NCBI GenBank assembly: GCA_018241265.1 | Contig: JAFEEF010000001.1 | Location: 62,001-126,000 of the forward strand | DNA from: Pseudomonadota bacterium | GTDB taxonomy: Bacteria > Pseudomonadota > Gammaproteobacteria > Burkholderiales > Burkholderiaceae_C | Direction of reading: 5' to 3' | Length of the DNA: 64,000 nucleotides | In this document: positions 53,009 to 62,372 of the stretch, in pieces | Layout of the letters: the number at the start of each line of letters is the position of its first letter | Numbering within the stretch: the first letter of the stretch is position 1 | The notes under the pieces: model-generated | Databases searched by the model: none | What the model was told of the DNA's origin: nothing | What the model saw: the letters and a program-made list of their open reading frames with translations, nothing else | Translations under genes and position numbers: made by a program

Positions 53009-55192
53009 TCAGGCCGCTTCCCGCACCAACACCGACGGCGAGAAGTCCACCACCCCCTCCGGCTTGTTGCCCCGCGCCCAGGCCAGCAAGGTGGCCGGCG
53101 GCATCGGGCGCGCATAGAAGTAGCCCTGCAGCTCGTCGCAGCCGAGCTTCACGAGGATGTCGCGCTGCCCCTCGGTCTCGACGCCTTCGGCGACGACGAC
53201 CAACCCGAGCGCATGCGCGAGCCGCACGACCGCATCGACGACGGCGCGTGCATCGCTGCTGGTCTCGAGATCCCCCACGAAGCTGCGGTCGATCTTGAGC
53301 TGGCGCGCCGGCAGCTGGCGCAGGTAGCTGAGGCTCGAATAGCCGGTGCCGAAGTCGTCGATCGCGATGAAGACGCCGATGCGGGCCAGCCGGTCGAACG
53401 TGCGTTGCGTCGCGAGGATGTCCTCCATCGCCACCGACTCGGTGATCTCGCACAGGAGCCGGGACGGCTCGACGCCATGACGCTCGAGCGCATCGCGGAT
53501 GGACGGAACGAGATCGTCGTCGCGCAGCTGATGCACCGACAGGTTGATCGCGACGCGCATGCGCAGGCCGTCGTCGGCCCACGCGGCCATCTGCCGGCAG
53601 GCTTCCTCGATGACCCATAGGCCCAGCGCATTGATCAGCCCGAAGCGCTCGGCCACCGGTATGAACTCGCCCGGGCTCACCATGCCGCGCTGCGGATGGT
53701 TCCACCGCAGCAATGCCTCGACGCCGCGGATCTGGCCGCGATCGGCATCGACCTTGGGTTGGTAGTGGAGCTGCAACTGGCCGAGCTCGGCCGCATGCCG
53801 CAGGTCGTTCTGCAGGTTGAGCTGCTCGAGCGCGCCGGCATCCATGTGCGCTTCGAACAATGCGTAGGTGTTGCCGCCGGCACGCTTGGCGGCGTACATC
53901 GCCGCGTCGGCATGGGCGACGAGCTTGTCGCGCTGACCCTGGTCGGGATGCACGACGATGCCGATCGAGCCGGAGATCCGGACCTGCTGACCCGCGACGT
54001 CGAACGGCTCGGCGAGCGCCTGCACGAGGCGCCGCGCGAGCTGCACGCAGTCGGCGAGCGTGGGCACGCCCTCCATCAGCACGAGGAACTCGTCGCCGCC
54101 GACGCGCGCGACGGTGTCGTCCTCGCGCGCGGCGACGCGCAGCCGCCGTGCCGCATCCTTCAGCACGAGGTCGCCGGCGGCATGGCCCAGCGAATCGTTC
54201 ACCGGCTTGAAGCCGTCGAGGTCGACGAACAGCACCGCGAGCCGACCCGCCGTGCGCGCGGCATTGCGGTCCAGCGTACTGCGCGTCAGGCGCTCGAGCG
54301 CATGAGCGAGGCGGTCCTCGAACAGCACGCGGTTCGACAGGCCGGTCAACGGATCGAGCAGGGCACGCTCCTGCAGTTCGGCATTGGCCTGCTGCAGCTT
54401 GTGGTTGGTCTGCTGCAGCGATTCCGCCAGCCGCGTCGCGGTGCTCTGCATGCGCGCGTCCAGGATCGACGTCAGCAGCGTCAGCGCGAGCAGCAAGACG
54501 GCGCTGACGCTGACGACGAGCTCGAGGTTGTGGGCTGCCAGCACGTTCGCCGACAGGCACAGCGTACCCGTCGGGAAGCTCGCTGCCGCCATGCCGGTGT
54601 AGTGCATGCCGCAGATCGCGATGCCCATCACGCAGGCCGCGCCAAGCTGGATCAGCGCCGCGCCTCGTCGCAGACGCATCGCGCGCAGCCAGAAGAAGAT
54701 CATCAGTGCCGCGCCCGACGCTCCCGCTGCGATCACCACCGACAGGGCGATGAGCCACCAGTTCCAGACGATGCCGGGCGACAACTCGAGCGCTGCCATG
54801 CCGAGGTAGTGCATCGCGGAGATGCCGGCACCCATCGCGAGCGAGCCGCCTGCCAGGCGCCGCGGCGTCAGAGTACTATGCCCCGCGATGCCGAGCGCCA
54901 GGCCGCAGACCGCCACCGCGGCAACCCAGGACAGCAAGGTCAGCCCTTTGGTGTAGCCGAGCTCGATCGGCAGGCTCATCGCGAGCATGCCGACGAAGTG
55001 CGTCGACCAGATGCCGGTGCCGAGCACGATCGAGCCGCCGACCCACCAGCTCTTGGCCAGGCCGCGGTCGGCCGCGCGTACGCGCCGCGTGACGTCGAGC
55101 GTGACATAGGACGCCAGCGTGGCGATCAGCAGCGAAGCGACGACGACCCACCGGTCGTAGCTGGTGACGAGAAAGGCGGCGGCTTCTGGCAT
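53009..55192 (-). CDS. MHYT-GGDEF-EAL membrane protein, cyclic-di-GMP turnover
   Basis: 727-residue integral membrane signalling protein. The N-terminal MHYT domain has about seven transmembrane segments with histidine motifs STHFVGMLAM, AMHYLGMAAL and GMHYTGMAAA, thought to bind copper and sense O2, CO or NO. A helix (about 240-275) leads to a GGDEF cyclase domain (VGGDEFLVL) and an EAL phosphodiesterase domain (GVEALLRW, DDFGTGYSS, AEGVET), both with intact key residues. ATG 55192 is preferred; GTG 55255 would add 21 residues. It lies 253 bases upstream of coxS in the same direction. MHYT proteins CoxC and CoxH occur in Oligotropha CO dehydrogenase clusters. Confidence 0.9.
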   Translation of the reverse strand: MPEAAAFLVTSYDRWVVVASLLIATLASYVTLDVTRRVRAADRGLAKSWWVGGSIVLGTGIWSTHFVGMLAMSLPIELGYTKGLTLLSWVAAVAVCGLALGIAGHSTLTPRRLAGGSLAMGAGISAMHYLGMAALELSPGIVWNWWLIALSVVIAAGASGAALMIFFWLRAMRLRRGAALIQLGAACVMGIAICGMHYTGMAAASFPTGTLCLSANVLAAHNLELVVSVSAVLLLALTLLTSILDARMQSTATRLAESLQQTNHKLQQANAELQERALLDPLTGLSNRVLFEDRLAHALERLTRSTLDRNAARTAGRLAVLFVDLDGFKPVNDSLGHAAGDLVLKDAARRLRVAAREDDTVARVGGDEFLVLMEGVPTLADCVQLARRLVQALAEPFDVAGQQVRISGSIGIVVHPDQGQRDKLVAHADAAMYAAKRAGGNTYALFEAHMDAGALEQLNLQNDLRHAAELGQLQLHYQPKVDADRGQIRGVEALLRWNHPQRGMVSPGEFIPVAERFGLINALGLWVIEEACRQMAAWADDGLRMRVAINLSVHQLRDDDLVPSIRDALERHGVEPSRLLCEITESVAMEDILATQRTFDRLARIGVFIAIDDFGTGYSSLSYLRQLPARQLKIDRSFVGDLETSSDARAVVDAVVRLAHALGLVVVAEGVETEGQRDILVKLGCDELQGYFYARPMPPATLLAWARGNKPEGVVDFSPSVLVREAA

Positions 55193-55359
55193 CGGAGGGC
55201 ACACGGCGGCGAGCGCCGCGACGAACGGAGTTCGCCCGCGCGACGGCGCAGGCACTGAGCCTTGATCGGCCGCTCTCGGCAGAACTCCAGCGCGAATAGC
55301 GCCGCGAAGGAATCACTTACATCGTCAGCTGCTGCAACCGATGGGCATCGCGACGCGAA

Positions 55360-56589
55360 TCAGATGGCACAGCTGCGAAAGCCGCAGAACTGCGCGTCGG
55401 CCTCCGGGATCGCGAAGTGCCGGTACTTCGCGCTGCGCAGGCGCGCACGGGTCGCGAACGACGCGCCGCGCAGCACCTTGGTCTGGCCGAAGGCCGGCAC
55501 CGAATGGTCGCGGTCGGGTCCGGCGACGAAGCCGGGATAGGGTCTGAAGGTGCTGGCGGTCCACTCCCAGACGTCGCCCCAGCGCAAGCCGCGGCTCGCG
55601 CCCTGGTGCGCGGCCGCTTCCCATTCGACCTCGGTCGGCAGCCTTCGTCCGGCCCAGCGGCACCAGGCGTCGGCCTCGTACCAGCAGACATGCACGGCCG
55701 GCTGCGCGGTGGGCACCCGGGCGAGGCGGCCGAAGCGGCGTTGCAGCACGCCCTGGCGCATCTGGTCGACATAGCGCGGCGTGCGCCGCCCTTCGCGCTT
55801 GGCCCAGGCCCAGCCGGCGTCGGCCCAGAAGCGCGGCTCGTCGTAGCCGCCGTCCTCGACGAACTCGCAGTACTGCGCCCAGCTCACCGGCTGTGCATCG
55901 ATCTCGAACTCGGGCACGCGCACCTCATGCGCCGCCTGCTCGTTGTCGAACACGAAGCCGCCGCCCGACTGGCCGAGCATCCAGCGCGTCGCCGGGAAGA
56001 ACAGCGGCTCGCGCGGCGCGTGCGTGGCCGGCAGGGTCAGCAGCCCGGCATCGAGGCCGAGCATCTGCGCTCCCGCCGCGAACGCCTCGGCGCGCCGGTC
56101 TTCCTCGAACAGCGCGAGGCGATAGAAGTAGAGCCGCGCATCGTCGTCGCCATGCGTGCCGTCGAGCAGGTCGAGCGTGGTCTCGAGCGTGTCGACGAGG
56201 TACTGCTTGATCGTCTGCAGGTCCGGCAGGTCGAGCGACCAGCGGCCGCCGCGGCGCGCGCGCCCGGCAGTCGCGTCGAACCAGCGGTCGGCATCGGGCA
56301 GCAGCGACGCGAGCCGCGTCTGCGCCGGGTTGCAGCGCTCGCCGCGGTCGCGCTGCACGTTGCGCGCGATCCAGCGCTCCTGGTACCAGCCGACGTGGCC
56401 GAGCTCCCAGAGCGGCGGGTTGCGTTCGGGCGCGGGCGGCACCTTGAGCGCCGGCCCATACGCCTGCTCGTACGCACCGATCCAGCGCAGCGTGTGGTTG
56501 CGCGCGTCCATCAGCGCGAGCGACAGCAAGTCCTTGCCCGCGGCGCGCACCTGCGCCGACGCCATGTTCGGAACTTCGATGTCGAGCAC
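55360..56589 (-). CDS. EgtB/SenA-like sulfoxide or selenoneine synthase homologue with degenerate iron site
   Basis: 409-residue protein with a DinB-like N-terminal domain (about 25-170; RNHTLRWIGAYEQ, NPPLWELGHVGWYQERW) and a formylglycine-generating-enzyme-like C-terminal domain (about 215-409; WAQYCEFVEDGGYDEP, CRWAGRRLPTEVEWE, RGASF). The whole is the architecture of EgtB and of selenoneine synthase SenA. In these, an HxxxH-type motif near residue 160-170 binds iron; here the stretch reads LALFEEDRRAEAF, with both histidines replaced (E and R). So it may be inactive or have changed metal use. No senB-, egtD- or selD-like gene is near. GTG 56589 has GGGAG upstream; ATG 56565 is an alternative. 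Confidence 0.75.
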   Translation of the reverse strand: MLDIEVPNMASAQVRAAGKDLLSLALMDARNHTLRWIGAYEQAYGPALKVPPAPERNPPLWELGHVGWYQERWIARNVQRDRGERCNPAQTRLASLLPDADRWFDATAGRARRGGRWSLDLPDLQTIKQYLVDTLETTLDLLDGTHGDDDARLYFYRLALFEEDRRAEAFAAGAQMLGLDAGLLTLPATHAPREPLFFPATRWMLGQSGGGFVFDNEQAAHEVRVPEFEIDAQPVSWAQYCEFVEDGGYDEPRFWADAGWAWAKREGRRTPRYVDQMRQGVLQRRFGRLARVPTAQPAVHVCWYEADAWCRWAGRRLPTEVEWEAAAHQGASRGLRWGDVWEWTASTFRPYPGFVAGPDRDHSVPAFGQTKVLRGASFATRARLRSAKYRHFAIPEADAQFCGFRSCAI

Positions 56590-56701
56590 CGCTACTCCCG
56601 GGCAGACCTGCCTGACCGGAACGATTGTGACATCGCGCCGAAGGCGGCCGCCCGCGTCGCAATCGCCGCGATCGATCGCCGGCCCTGCGTTCGACCCCGA
56701 A

Positions 56702-57670
56702 TCACAGCTCCTGCAGATCGTGCCCCACGACGAGATTGCCGTTGAAGTACGGCTTCACCGCGTCGTACCAGACCTCGTCCTTCAGGAACGGATAGCCGCC
56801 CGGCACGAAGTGCGACAGCACCAGCGTCTTGACGCCGGCCTCGGTCGCGATGCGGCCGACCTGCTCGGTCGTCGTGTGGCTCGCGAGCAGGTGCTCGCGC
56901 AGGGTCTTCGCATTGGGTTCGGTCGCGATGAGCTGCTCGAGCGACGGCAGGTGCATCACCTCGTGCACCAGCACGTCGGCGCCGCGCGCCAGCTTCACGA
57001 GGTTGTCCGATGGCCGCGTGTCGCCCGAGATCACGATCGAGCGATCCGGGCAGTCGAAACGGTACGCGAACGCCGGCTCGACCGGCGGATGCTGCACCAG
57101 CGCCGCGGTGACCCTGACGTTCTCGTCCTGCATCACGACGCCGCCGGCGCGGATCTCGTGCGGCACGATCAGGTCCTTCAGCGGCGGCCGGCCTTCGTCG
57201 GCGATGCGCGTGCGGATGTCGTAGTCGTTCAGCGCGAGGAACTGGCGCGTCATCTCCGCGAGCGGCGGCGGCCCCCAGGTGTCGACCTTGCGCGCCAGGT
57301 CGGTTGCCCAGGCCAGCAGCAGCAGGTTGCCGTAGTCGGCGTTGTGGTCCGAGTGATGATGCGTGATGTAGACGTTGCGGATCGATGCGAGCTTGAGCTT
57401 GGCGAGGATCAGCTGCCGCGCCACGCCGTTACCGCAGTCGACCACATAAGACGCGCCATTGACGACGATCACCTGCGCTGGCGCGGCGCGGTTCGGCTTC
57501 GGCGTCGGGCCGCCGGCGGTGCCGAGCAGGATCAGGCGCGACTTGCCGGTGTCGGGCGCCGACGCGGGCGCGTCCGCGGTCAGGCCGCGCAATGGCCAGC
57601 CCGATGCCAGCGCAGCCGCGCCGGCGAGGAAGCGACGCCGGCTCGGCAGCCCCTCAGCGCGGGTGCCCAT
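56702..57670 (-). CDS. Tat-exported metallo-beta-lactamase-fold hydrolase
   Basis: 322-residue metallohydrolase with a twin-arginine signal peptide (SRRRFLAGAAALASG, residues 10-24). Zinc ligands: H104, H106, D108, H109 in THHHSDHNAD, with later ISGDTRPSD and the final SHFVPGG. The fold is that of RNase Z/arylsulfatase-like MBL proteins; the substrate is unknown. It starts two bases after the ggt stop, so they are probably cotranscribed and both periplasmic. Confidence 0.85.
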   Translation of the reverse strand: MGTRAEGLPSRRRFLAGAAALASGWPLRGLTADAPASAPDTGKSRLILLGTAGGPTPKPNRAAPAQVIVVNGASYVVDCGNGVARQLILAKLKLASIRNVYITHHHSDHNADYGNLLLLAWATDLARKVDTWGPPPLAEMTRQFLALNDYDIRTRIADEGRPPLKDLIVPHEIRAGGVVMQDENVRVTAALVQHPPVEPAFAYRFDCPDRSIVISGDTRPSDNLVKLARGADVLVHEVMHLPSLEQLIATEPNAKTLREHLLASHTTTEQVGRIATEAGVKTLVLSHFVPGGYPFLKDEVWYDAVKPYFNGNLVVGHDLQEL

Positions 57671-57672
57671 CG

Positions 57673-59397
57673 TCAGTACCCCAACGCCAGCCCGCTGTTG
57701 CGCCGCGGGTCGTTGGCACCGTAGAACTTGTTGTTGCCGACCGGCTTGCCGCCCAGCGTCGGCGCGCCGACGAGGATCGCCGCGACGTGGTTGGCCGGCT
57801 GCGGCCCGCTGAACTTCTGGCCCCAGCCTTCGAGGATCTTCTTCGTGTCGGGCGACAACGCGAAGGTCTCGATGTTGGTGGTCTCCGGCAGCCACTGCTG
57901 GTGGAAGCGCGGCGCGTCGACCGCTTCCTGCACGTTCATGCCGTAGTCGATGACGTTGATGATGGTGTGCAGCACCGCGGTGATGATGCGGCTGCCGCCC
58001 GGCGTGCCGACGACCATCACCGGCTTGCCGTCCTTCGTCACGATGGTCGGGCTCATCGAGCTGAGCGGCCGCTTGCCCGGCTCGACCTTGTTGGCTTCGC
58101 CCTGCACCAGGCCGTAGAGATTCGGCACGCCGACCTTCGCGGTGAAGTCGTCCATCTCGTCGTTCAGCAGCACGCCCGTGCCGGCCGCGAGCACCTTGGC
58201 GCCGAACCAGTCGTTCAGCGTGTAGGTCACCGAGACCGCGTTGCCCATCTGGTCGACGATCGAGTAGTGCGTCGTGTTGCTGCCCTCGTGCGGCGCGACG
58301 CCGGGCTTGATGTCCTTCGAGATGCCGGCCTTGTTGGGCTCGATCACGCCGCGGATCTTCGCCGCATAGTCCTTCGACAGCAGGCGGTCGAGCGGGTTCT
58401 TCACGAAGTCCGGGTCGCCGAGGTAGCTGTTGCGATCGACGTAGGCATGCCGCATCGCCTCGATCTGGTACTGCACCGCCTGCGCCGAGCGGAAGCCGAG
58501 GTCCTTCAGCGGATAGCCTTCGAGCACGTTGAGGATCTCGCAGATGACCACGCCGCCCGAGCTCGGCGGCGGTGCCGAGACGACGTGGAAGCCGCGGTAG
58601 TCGCATTCGACCGGCGCGAGCTCGCGGGTCTTGTACTGGTCGAGGTCGGCCTGCGTGATGAGGCCCTTGCCGGCCTGGCTGGACGCGACGATCGCCGAGC
58701 CGACCCAGCCCTTGTAGAAGCCATCCTCGCCCTTGTCGCTGATCGCCTGCAGGGTCTTCGCGAGGTCCTTCTGCACGAGCTTCTGGCCGGGCTGGAACGC
58801 CTCGCCCTTGTTCAGGAAGATCGGCGCGCTCGCCGGATCCTTCTTGAAGTCGTCGGTCGACGTGACGAGCAGGTCGACGTCGCCCTGGTCGAGCGTAAAG
58901 CCGCGCTCGGCATAGGCGATCGCCGGCGCGATCAGCGCCTTGCGCGGCAAGGTGCCGTACTTGGCGCGCGCCGTCTCGAGGCCCGACACCGTGCCCGGCA
59001 CGCCGACCGCGAGATGCCCGGTCGTGCTGGCGCCCTTGATGACGTTGCCGTCCTTGTCGAGGTACATGTTGGGCGTCGCGCCGAGCGGTGCCTTCTCGCG
59101 GAAGTCGAGGAAGGTCTTGCGGCCGTCGGCGAGCTGGATCGTCATGAAGCCGCCGCCGCCGAGGTTGCCGGCGGCCGGATAGACGACCGCCAGTGCATAG
59201 CCCACCGCAACCGCCGCATCGATCGCGTTGCCGCCTTCCTTCAGCACGTCGACGCCGACCTGCGTGGCGAGGTGCTGCGCCGAGACGACCATGCCGTGTT
59301 CGGCCGCGACCGGTGCCTGCGACGCGGCCTCCACGGCGCCACAGGCGAACGCCGTCACGCTGGCGATCAGCGCGATGCGATGGGTGGTTGTGAGCAT
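57673..59397 (-). CDS. ggt: gamma-glutamyltransferase
   Basis: 574-residue periplasmic enzyme that splits glutathione and other gamma-glutamyl compounds. Signal peptide about 1-25 (ALIASVTAFACGAVEA). It is made as a precursor that cuts itself before the catalytic Thr375 in NTTHYSIVD; GNLGGGGFMTIQ and LSSMSPTIV are further family blocks. ATG 59397 is chosen with GAGGA six bases before; the in-frame ATG at 59472 would break the signal peptide. Full length, intact. Confidence 0.93.
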   Translation of the reverse strand: MLTTTHRIALIASVTAFACGAVEAASQAPVAAEHGMVVSAQHLATQVGVDVLKEGGNAIDAAVAVGYALAVVYPAAGNLGGGGFMTIQLADGRKTFLDFREKAPLGATPNMYLDKDGNVIKGASTTGHLAVGVPGTVSGLETARAKYGTLPRKALIAPAIAYAERGFTLDQGDVDLLVTSTDDFKKDPASAPIFLNKGEAFQPGQKLVQKDLAKTLQAISDKGEDGFYKGWVGSAIVASSQAGKGLITQADLDQYKTRELAPVECDYRGFHVVSAPPPSSGGVVICEILNVLEGYPLKDLGFRSAQAVQYQIEAMRHAYVDRNSYLGDPDFVKNPLDRLLSKDYAAKIRGVIEPNKAGISKDIKPGVAPHEGSNTTHYSIVDQMGNAVSVTYTLNDWFGAKVLAAGTGVLLNDEMDDFTAKVGVPNLYGLVQGEANKVEPGKRPLSSMSPTIVTKDGKPVMVVGTPGGSRIITAVLHTIINVIDYGMNVQEAVDAPRFHQQWLPETTNIETFALSPDTKKILEGWGQKFSGPQPANHVAAILVGAPTLGGKPVGNNKFYGANDPRRNSGLALGY

Positions 59398-59540
59398 CTG
59401 TATCCTCGAACGGAAGGGAAACGGGCGCCGACTATAGCCCTCGGTCCGCGCGCTTCCGCTCCGCGTTTTCACGGCTGGATGACAGAGGCCGCATGAGCAT
59501 CGCGGCGCGGCGACGGCGTTATCCTTGGCGCCCCCGACGC

Positions 59541-59975
59541 ATGGCCTTTCTGCACATCACCGACATCGAGTCGGCCATCAATTGGTGGCGCGAGCGCCAT
59601 CCCTCGCCCGACGGCATCACCGCCTGCGCCGAGGTGCGGGCGCTCGCCGAGGTCTATGCGCTGATGGTCTACTACCACGAGCCCGCATTCGACGAGGATG
59701 CGATGCCGCCGCCGGCGCGCGATGCGTGGCTCGCCTGGTATGCGACGACGCCCGATGCGCCGTGCATCGCGATCTGCTCGACGAGCCAGGGCGATCCGGT
59801 CTGCAAGGGTTGCGGCCGCACCTTCGACGAAGTGCAGCGCTGGACCGAGATGACGCCGGGCGAGAAGCGCGGCACGTGGCGCCGCATCACGATGGAAGGC
59901 ACGGCGTGGCGCTTCAACCGCTATGCTGAACGCTCGGACGGAAGCGCCACAGGCCCGCGGGAAGCGGCGGCTTGA
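59541..59975 (+). CDS. DUF3717-DUF1289 fusion protein
   Basis: 144-residue protein. Residues 1-70 (ITDIESAINWWRERHPSPDG ... ALMVYYHE) match DUF3717, common in Burkholderiales. Residues about 75-125 (PCIAICSTSQGDPVCKGCGR, FDEVQRWTEMTPGEKR) match the cysteine-rich DUF1289, whose CxxxC/CxxC cysteines suggest metal binding. Function unknown. ATG 59541 is chosen over 59493 because the family starts here. Confidence 0.78.
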   Translation: MAFLHITDIESAINWWRERHPSPDGITACAEVRALAEVYALMVYYHEPAFDEDAMPPPARDAWLAWYATTPDAPCIAICSTSQGDPVCKGCGRTFDEVQRWTEMTPGEKRGTWRRITMEGTAWRFNRYAERSDGSATGPREAAA

Positions 59976-60156
59976 CGCCGGACGCGCCGACACCGACCCG
60001 TCCGACGCGGTGGGCCAGGCGCAGCCCACACCCCTCGCGGCTGCGCGTGTCACCTCGATGTCACCCCTCGCACCGGTCCGCGGTCTTGCCGCGCGTCGGC
60101 TCCGGATGCTCCACTGACGGCGGGCCGCTCGATCGGTCGCCATACAGGGAAGCACC

Positions 60157-60879
60157 ATGCACCTCTCTCGTCGCGCGGCGCTCGCATGCGCCGCACTGAC
60201 GGTCGCCACGGCGACCGCGCCGCCTGCAGCGGCCGCCACGTTCGATTCGATCAACGGCGCGGCGTCGCCTCCGTTCGTGCTGTACGGCGGCCCGCAGAAC
60301 ATCGGCTGGTTCTACACGCCGCCGACGTCGTACGACCTCGACGGGATCAGCAGCAACTTCGAGCCGGTACCCAACGGCACCGGCTCGCGCACGATCACCG
60401 TGCAGATCTGGACCGACCGTCCCGGCAACGGCGGCACGTTGCTCGGCCAGGGGAGCTTCACCGGCAACAGCGCCAGCGGCGGCGTGCTCGGCGCATCGTT
60501 CGCTTCGACGCGACTGACCGGCGGAACGAGCTACTTCGTCGACTTCCTCGATACGATCGGGATGGGCGTCAACCTCGGCTCGTGGGCGCTCGATGCGAAC
60601 GGCAATCCGGCACCGTCGGCCGGTGCGACGACCAATCTCGGCGCCTGGTACCTCGACAACAGCACGAGCGGCGCGCCGACGTTCACCGGACCCGGCTCGG
60701 AAGTGATGGACGGCGGCTCGTACTACACCACGGCGACCGGCAATGTGTCGTTCGCTGAACCCATCCTTTACTTCTCCGGCACCGCACCGGTGCCCGAACC
60801 GGCGACGATGGCGCTGTTGCTCGGCGGCCTGGCGACGCTCGGTGCCTGGGCGCGGCGGCGCGGCGCCACGCGCGGCTAG
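60157..60879 (+). CDS. PEP-CTERM sorting-signal protein
   Basis: 240-residue exported protein. Signal peptide about 1-27 (AALTVATATAPPAAAA), a Gly/Ser/Thr-rich beta body, and the C-terminal sorting tag VPEPATMALLLGGLATLG followed by AWARRR (about 212-236). PEP-CTERM proteins are processed by exosortase and are linked to exopolysaccharide and surface assembly. The stop codon TAG shares the bases CTAG with the stop of the facing TPR gene. Confidence 0.9.
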   Translation: MHLSRRAALACAALTVATATAPPAAAATFDSINGAASPPFVLYGGPQNIGWFYTPPTSYDLDGISSNFEPVPNGTGSRTITVQIWTDRPGNGGTLLGQGSFTGNSASGGVLGASFASTRLTGGTSYFVDFLDTIGMGVNLGSWALDANGNPAPSAGATTNLGAWYLDNSTSGAPTFTGPGSEVMDGGSYYTTATGNVSFAEPILYFSGTAPVPEPATMALLLGGLATLGAWARRRGATRG

Positions 60880-62225
60880 CCGCGCTCCGGCGCGCTCATG
60901 CGGTGGCGCTGCAGCAGTTCGCCGAAACGCGGGTCGGCGCGCAGCGCGTCGAGGCCCGGGTCGACCCATGCGCAAAAGAAGTTGCAGTCCCGGCTCCCGC
61001 CGGCCTCTTCCATCAGGCGCAACGCCGCGTCGTGATCGCCGAGCCGCACCGCGACGAGCGCGAGCTGATACGGCGACAGCCATCGCCGGCCCGTGAAGCG
61101 CCGCTGCAGGTCGTTCACCGTTCGATGCGCGGCGGCCGCATCGCCGGCCAGCGCATGGGCCTGCGCGATGCCGATCCAGCCGATGCTCAGATGCGGCAGC
61201 TCGTCGGCGATCGCGCGATAGCGCTCGAGCGCGCCGGCGGCATCGCCGCGGTACAGGTCCAGCGCGCCGAGCAGCGAGCGGCCGAGCAGCGAATCCGGGC
61301 TCAGATCGAGCAACGCCTGCAGGTGCGATTCGGCCGCATCCCAATCTCGTCGGTAGAGATCGAGCAGCGCCTCGTGCGCACGCAGCGACAGCTCGAGCGG
61401 CTCCATCGAGCGCGCCATCTGCAGCTCGGCATGCGCTTCGTCGAAGCGGCCGACGACCATCATGCTGAAGGCCAGCGCATGGTGCAGGTAGGCCGATCCG
61501 GGCGCGAGCGCCATCGCCTGGCGGTACATCCGTTCGGCACCGCGCCAGTCGAGGTCGATGCGGTGCCTGAGGCTCGCGAGCAGCGCCAGCGCGTCGCCGC
61601 GCTGCGGGTCCAGCGCCAGCGTGCGCTCGGCCGCCTCGGACGCATGGCGCGCGCCGGGCAGCGCCGGCTCGAACAGCATGCCGATCAGGCCGGTCCAGGC
61701 ACGGGCGATCCCCATGTGCGCATCGGCCAGGCCGGGATCGAGGGTCGCGGCTTCGGTGAATCGGACCAGCGCCTTGCGCAAGCCCGCTTCGGTGCCGGGC
61801 CGCAGGAAGAAGTTGCCCCGCGCGACCAGCTCGGCGGCCGCGCCGCAGGCAGGCCCGACCCGGCGCGCCGTGCGCTGCCGGAACTCGGGGATGTAGCCGC
61901 CGACCGGCAGCACGATCTCGACCGGCGCGTCGCGCCCGCCGCTCGCATAGTGGCGGGCCAGCCGCTGGCGCAGCCGTCTCGCCTCGACGCGCACGATGCT
62001 GTCGGCCGCCGGATCGAAGCGCTCGGCCGAGCGGCCGAACACCTCGATGCCGAGCAGGCTCTCCTTCAGCACCGCGGTGTCGCCGGCAAGGCGCCGCTCG
62101 ACGAGGTGGCTGAGCAGCCGCTGCTGACCCTTGGCACCGGCGAAGGCGGGCGCAGCCAGCACGCGCGCCAGCTCTTGGCGGACATCGCCGCTCAACGCGG
62201 GATCGAAATGCGAATCGGCCAACAT
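60876..62225 (-). CDS. TPR-repeat protein with N-terminal helical domain
   Basis: 449-residue cytosolic protein. The N-terminal part (about 1-105; SIVRVEARRLRQRLARHYASGG) resembles the small winged-helix-like start of several TPR regulators and adenylate cyclase-like proteins. From about 120 to 430 there are seven or so TPR-like helix pairs with A-x-x-x-L and P-x motifs. Function not known; a role in sensing or protein interaction is likely. Start ATG 62225. Next to it, with a 147-base gap, is a two-component pair on the same strand. Confidence 0.75.
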   Translation of the reverse strand: MLADSHFDPALSGDVRQELARVLAAPAFAGAKGQQRLLSHLVERRLAGDTAVLKESLLGIEVFGRSAERFDPAADSIVRVEARRLRQRLARHYASGGRDAPVEIVLPVGGYIPEFRQRTARRVGPACGAAAELVARGNFFLRPGTEAGLRKALVRFTEAATLDPGLADAHMGIARAWTGLIGMLFEPALPGARHASEAAERTLALDPQRGDALALLASLRHRIDLDWRGAERMYRQAMALAPGSAYLHHALAFSMMVVGRFDEAHAELQMARSMEPLELSLRAHEALLDLYRRDWDAAESHLQALLDLSPDSLLGRSLLGALDLYRGDAAGALERYRAIADELPHLSIGWIGIAQAHALAGDAAAAHRTVNDLQRRFTGRRWLSPYQLALVAVRLGDHDAALRLMEEAGGSRDCNFFCAWVDPGLDALRADPRFGELLQRHRMSAPERG

Positions 62226-62372
62226 CGACGCCCGGGCACCTCCGGCGGGCGATTTCACCACCGCGGCGGCGAGCCTGCCAGCCTGCCGCCCCCGCTTGAA
62301 CCGGGGGGACGCCAAACGCGTCACGCCCGGCGGGCGATGCGGCCATCGCGCGGCAGCCGGGATGGACGATGG

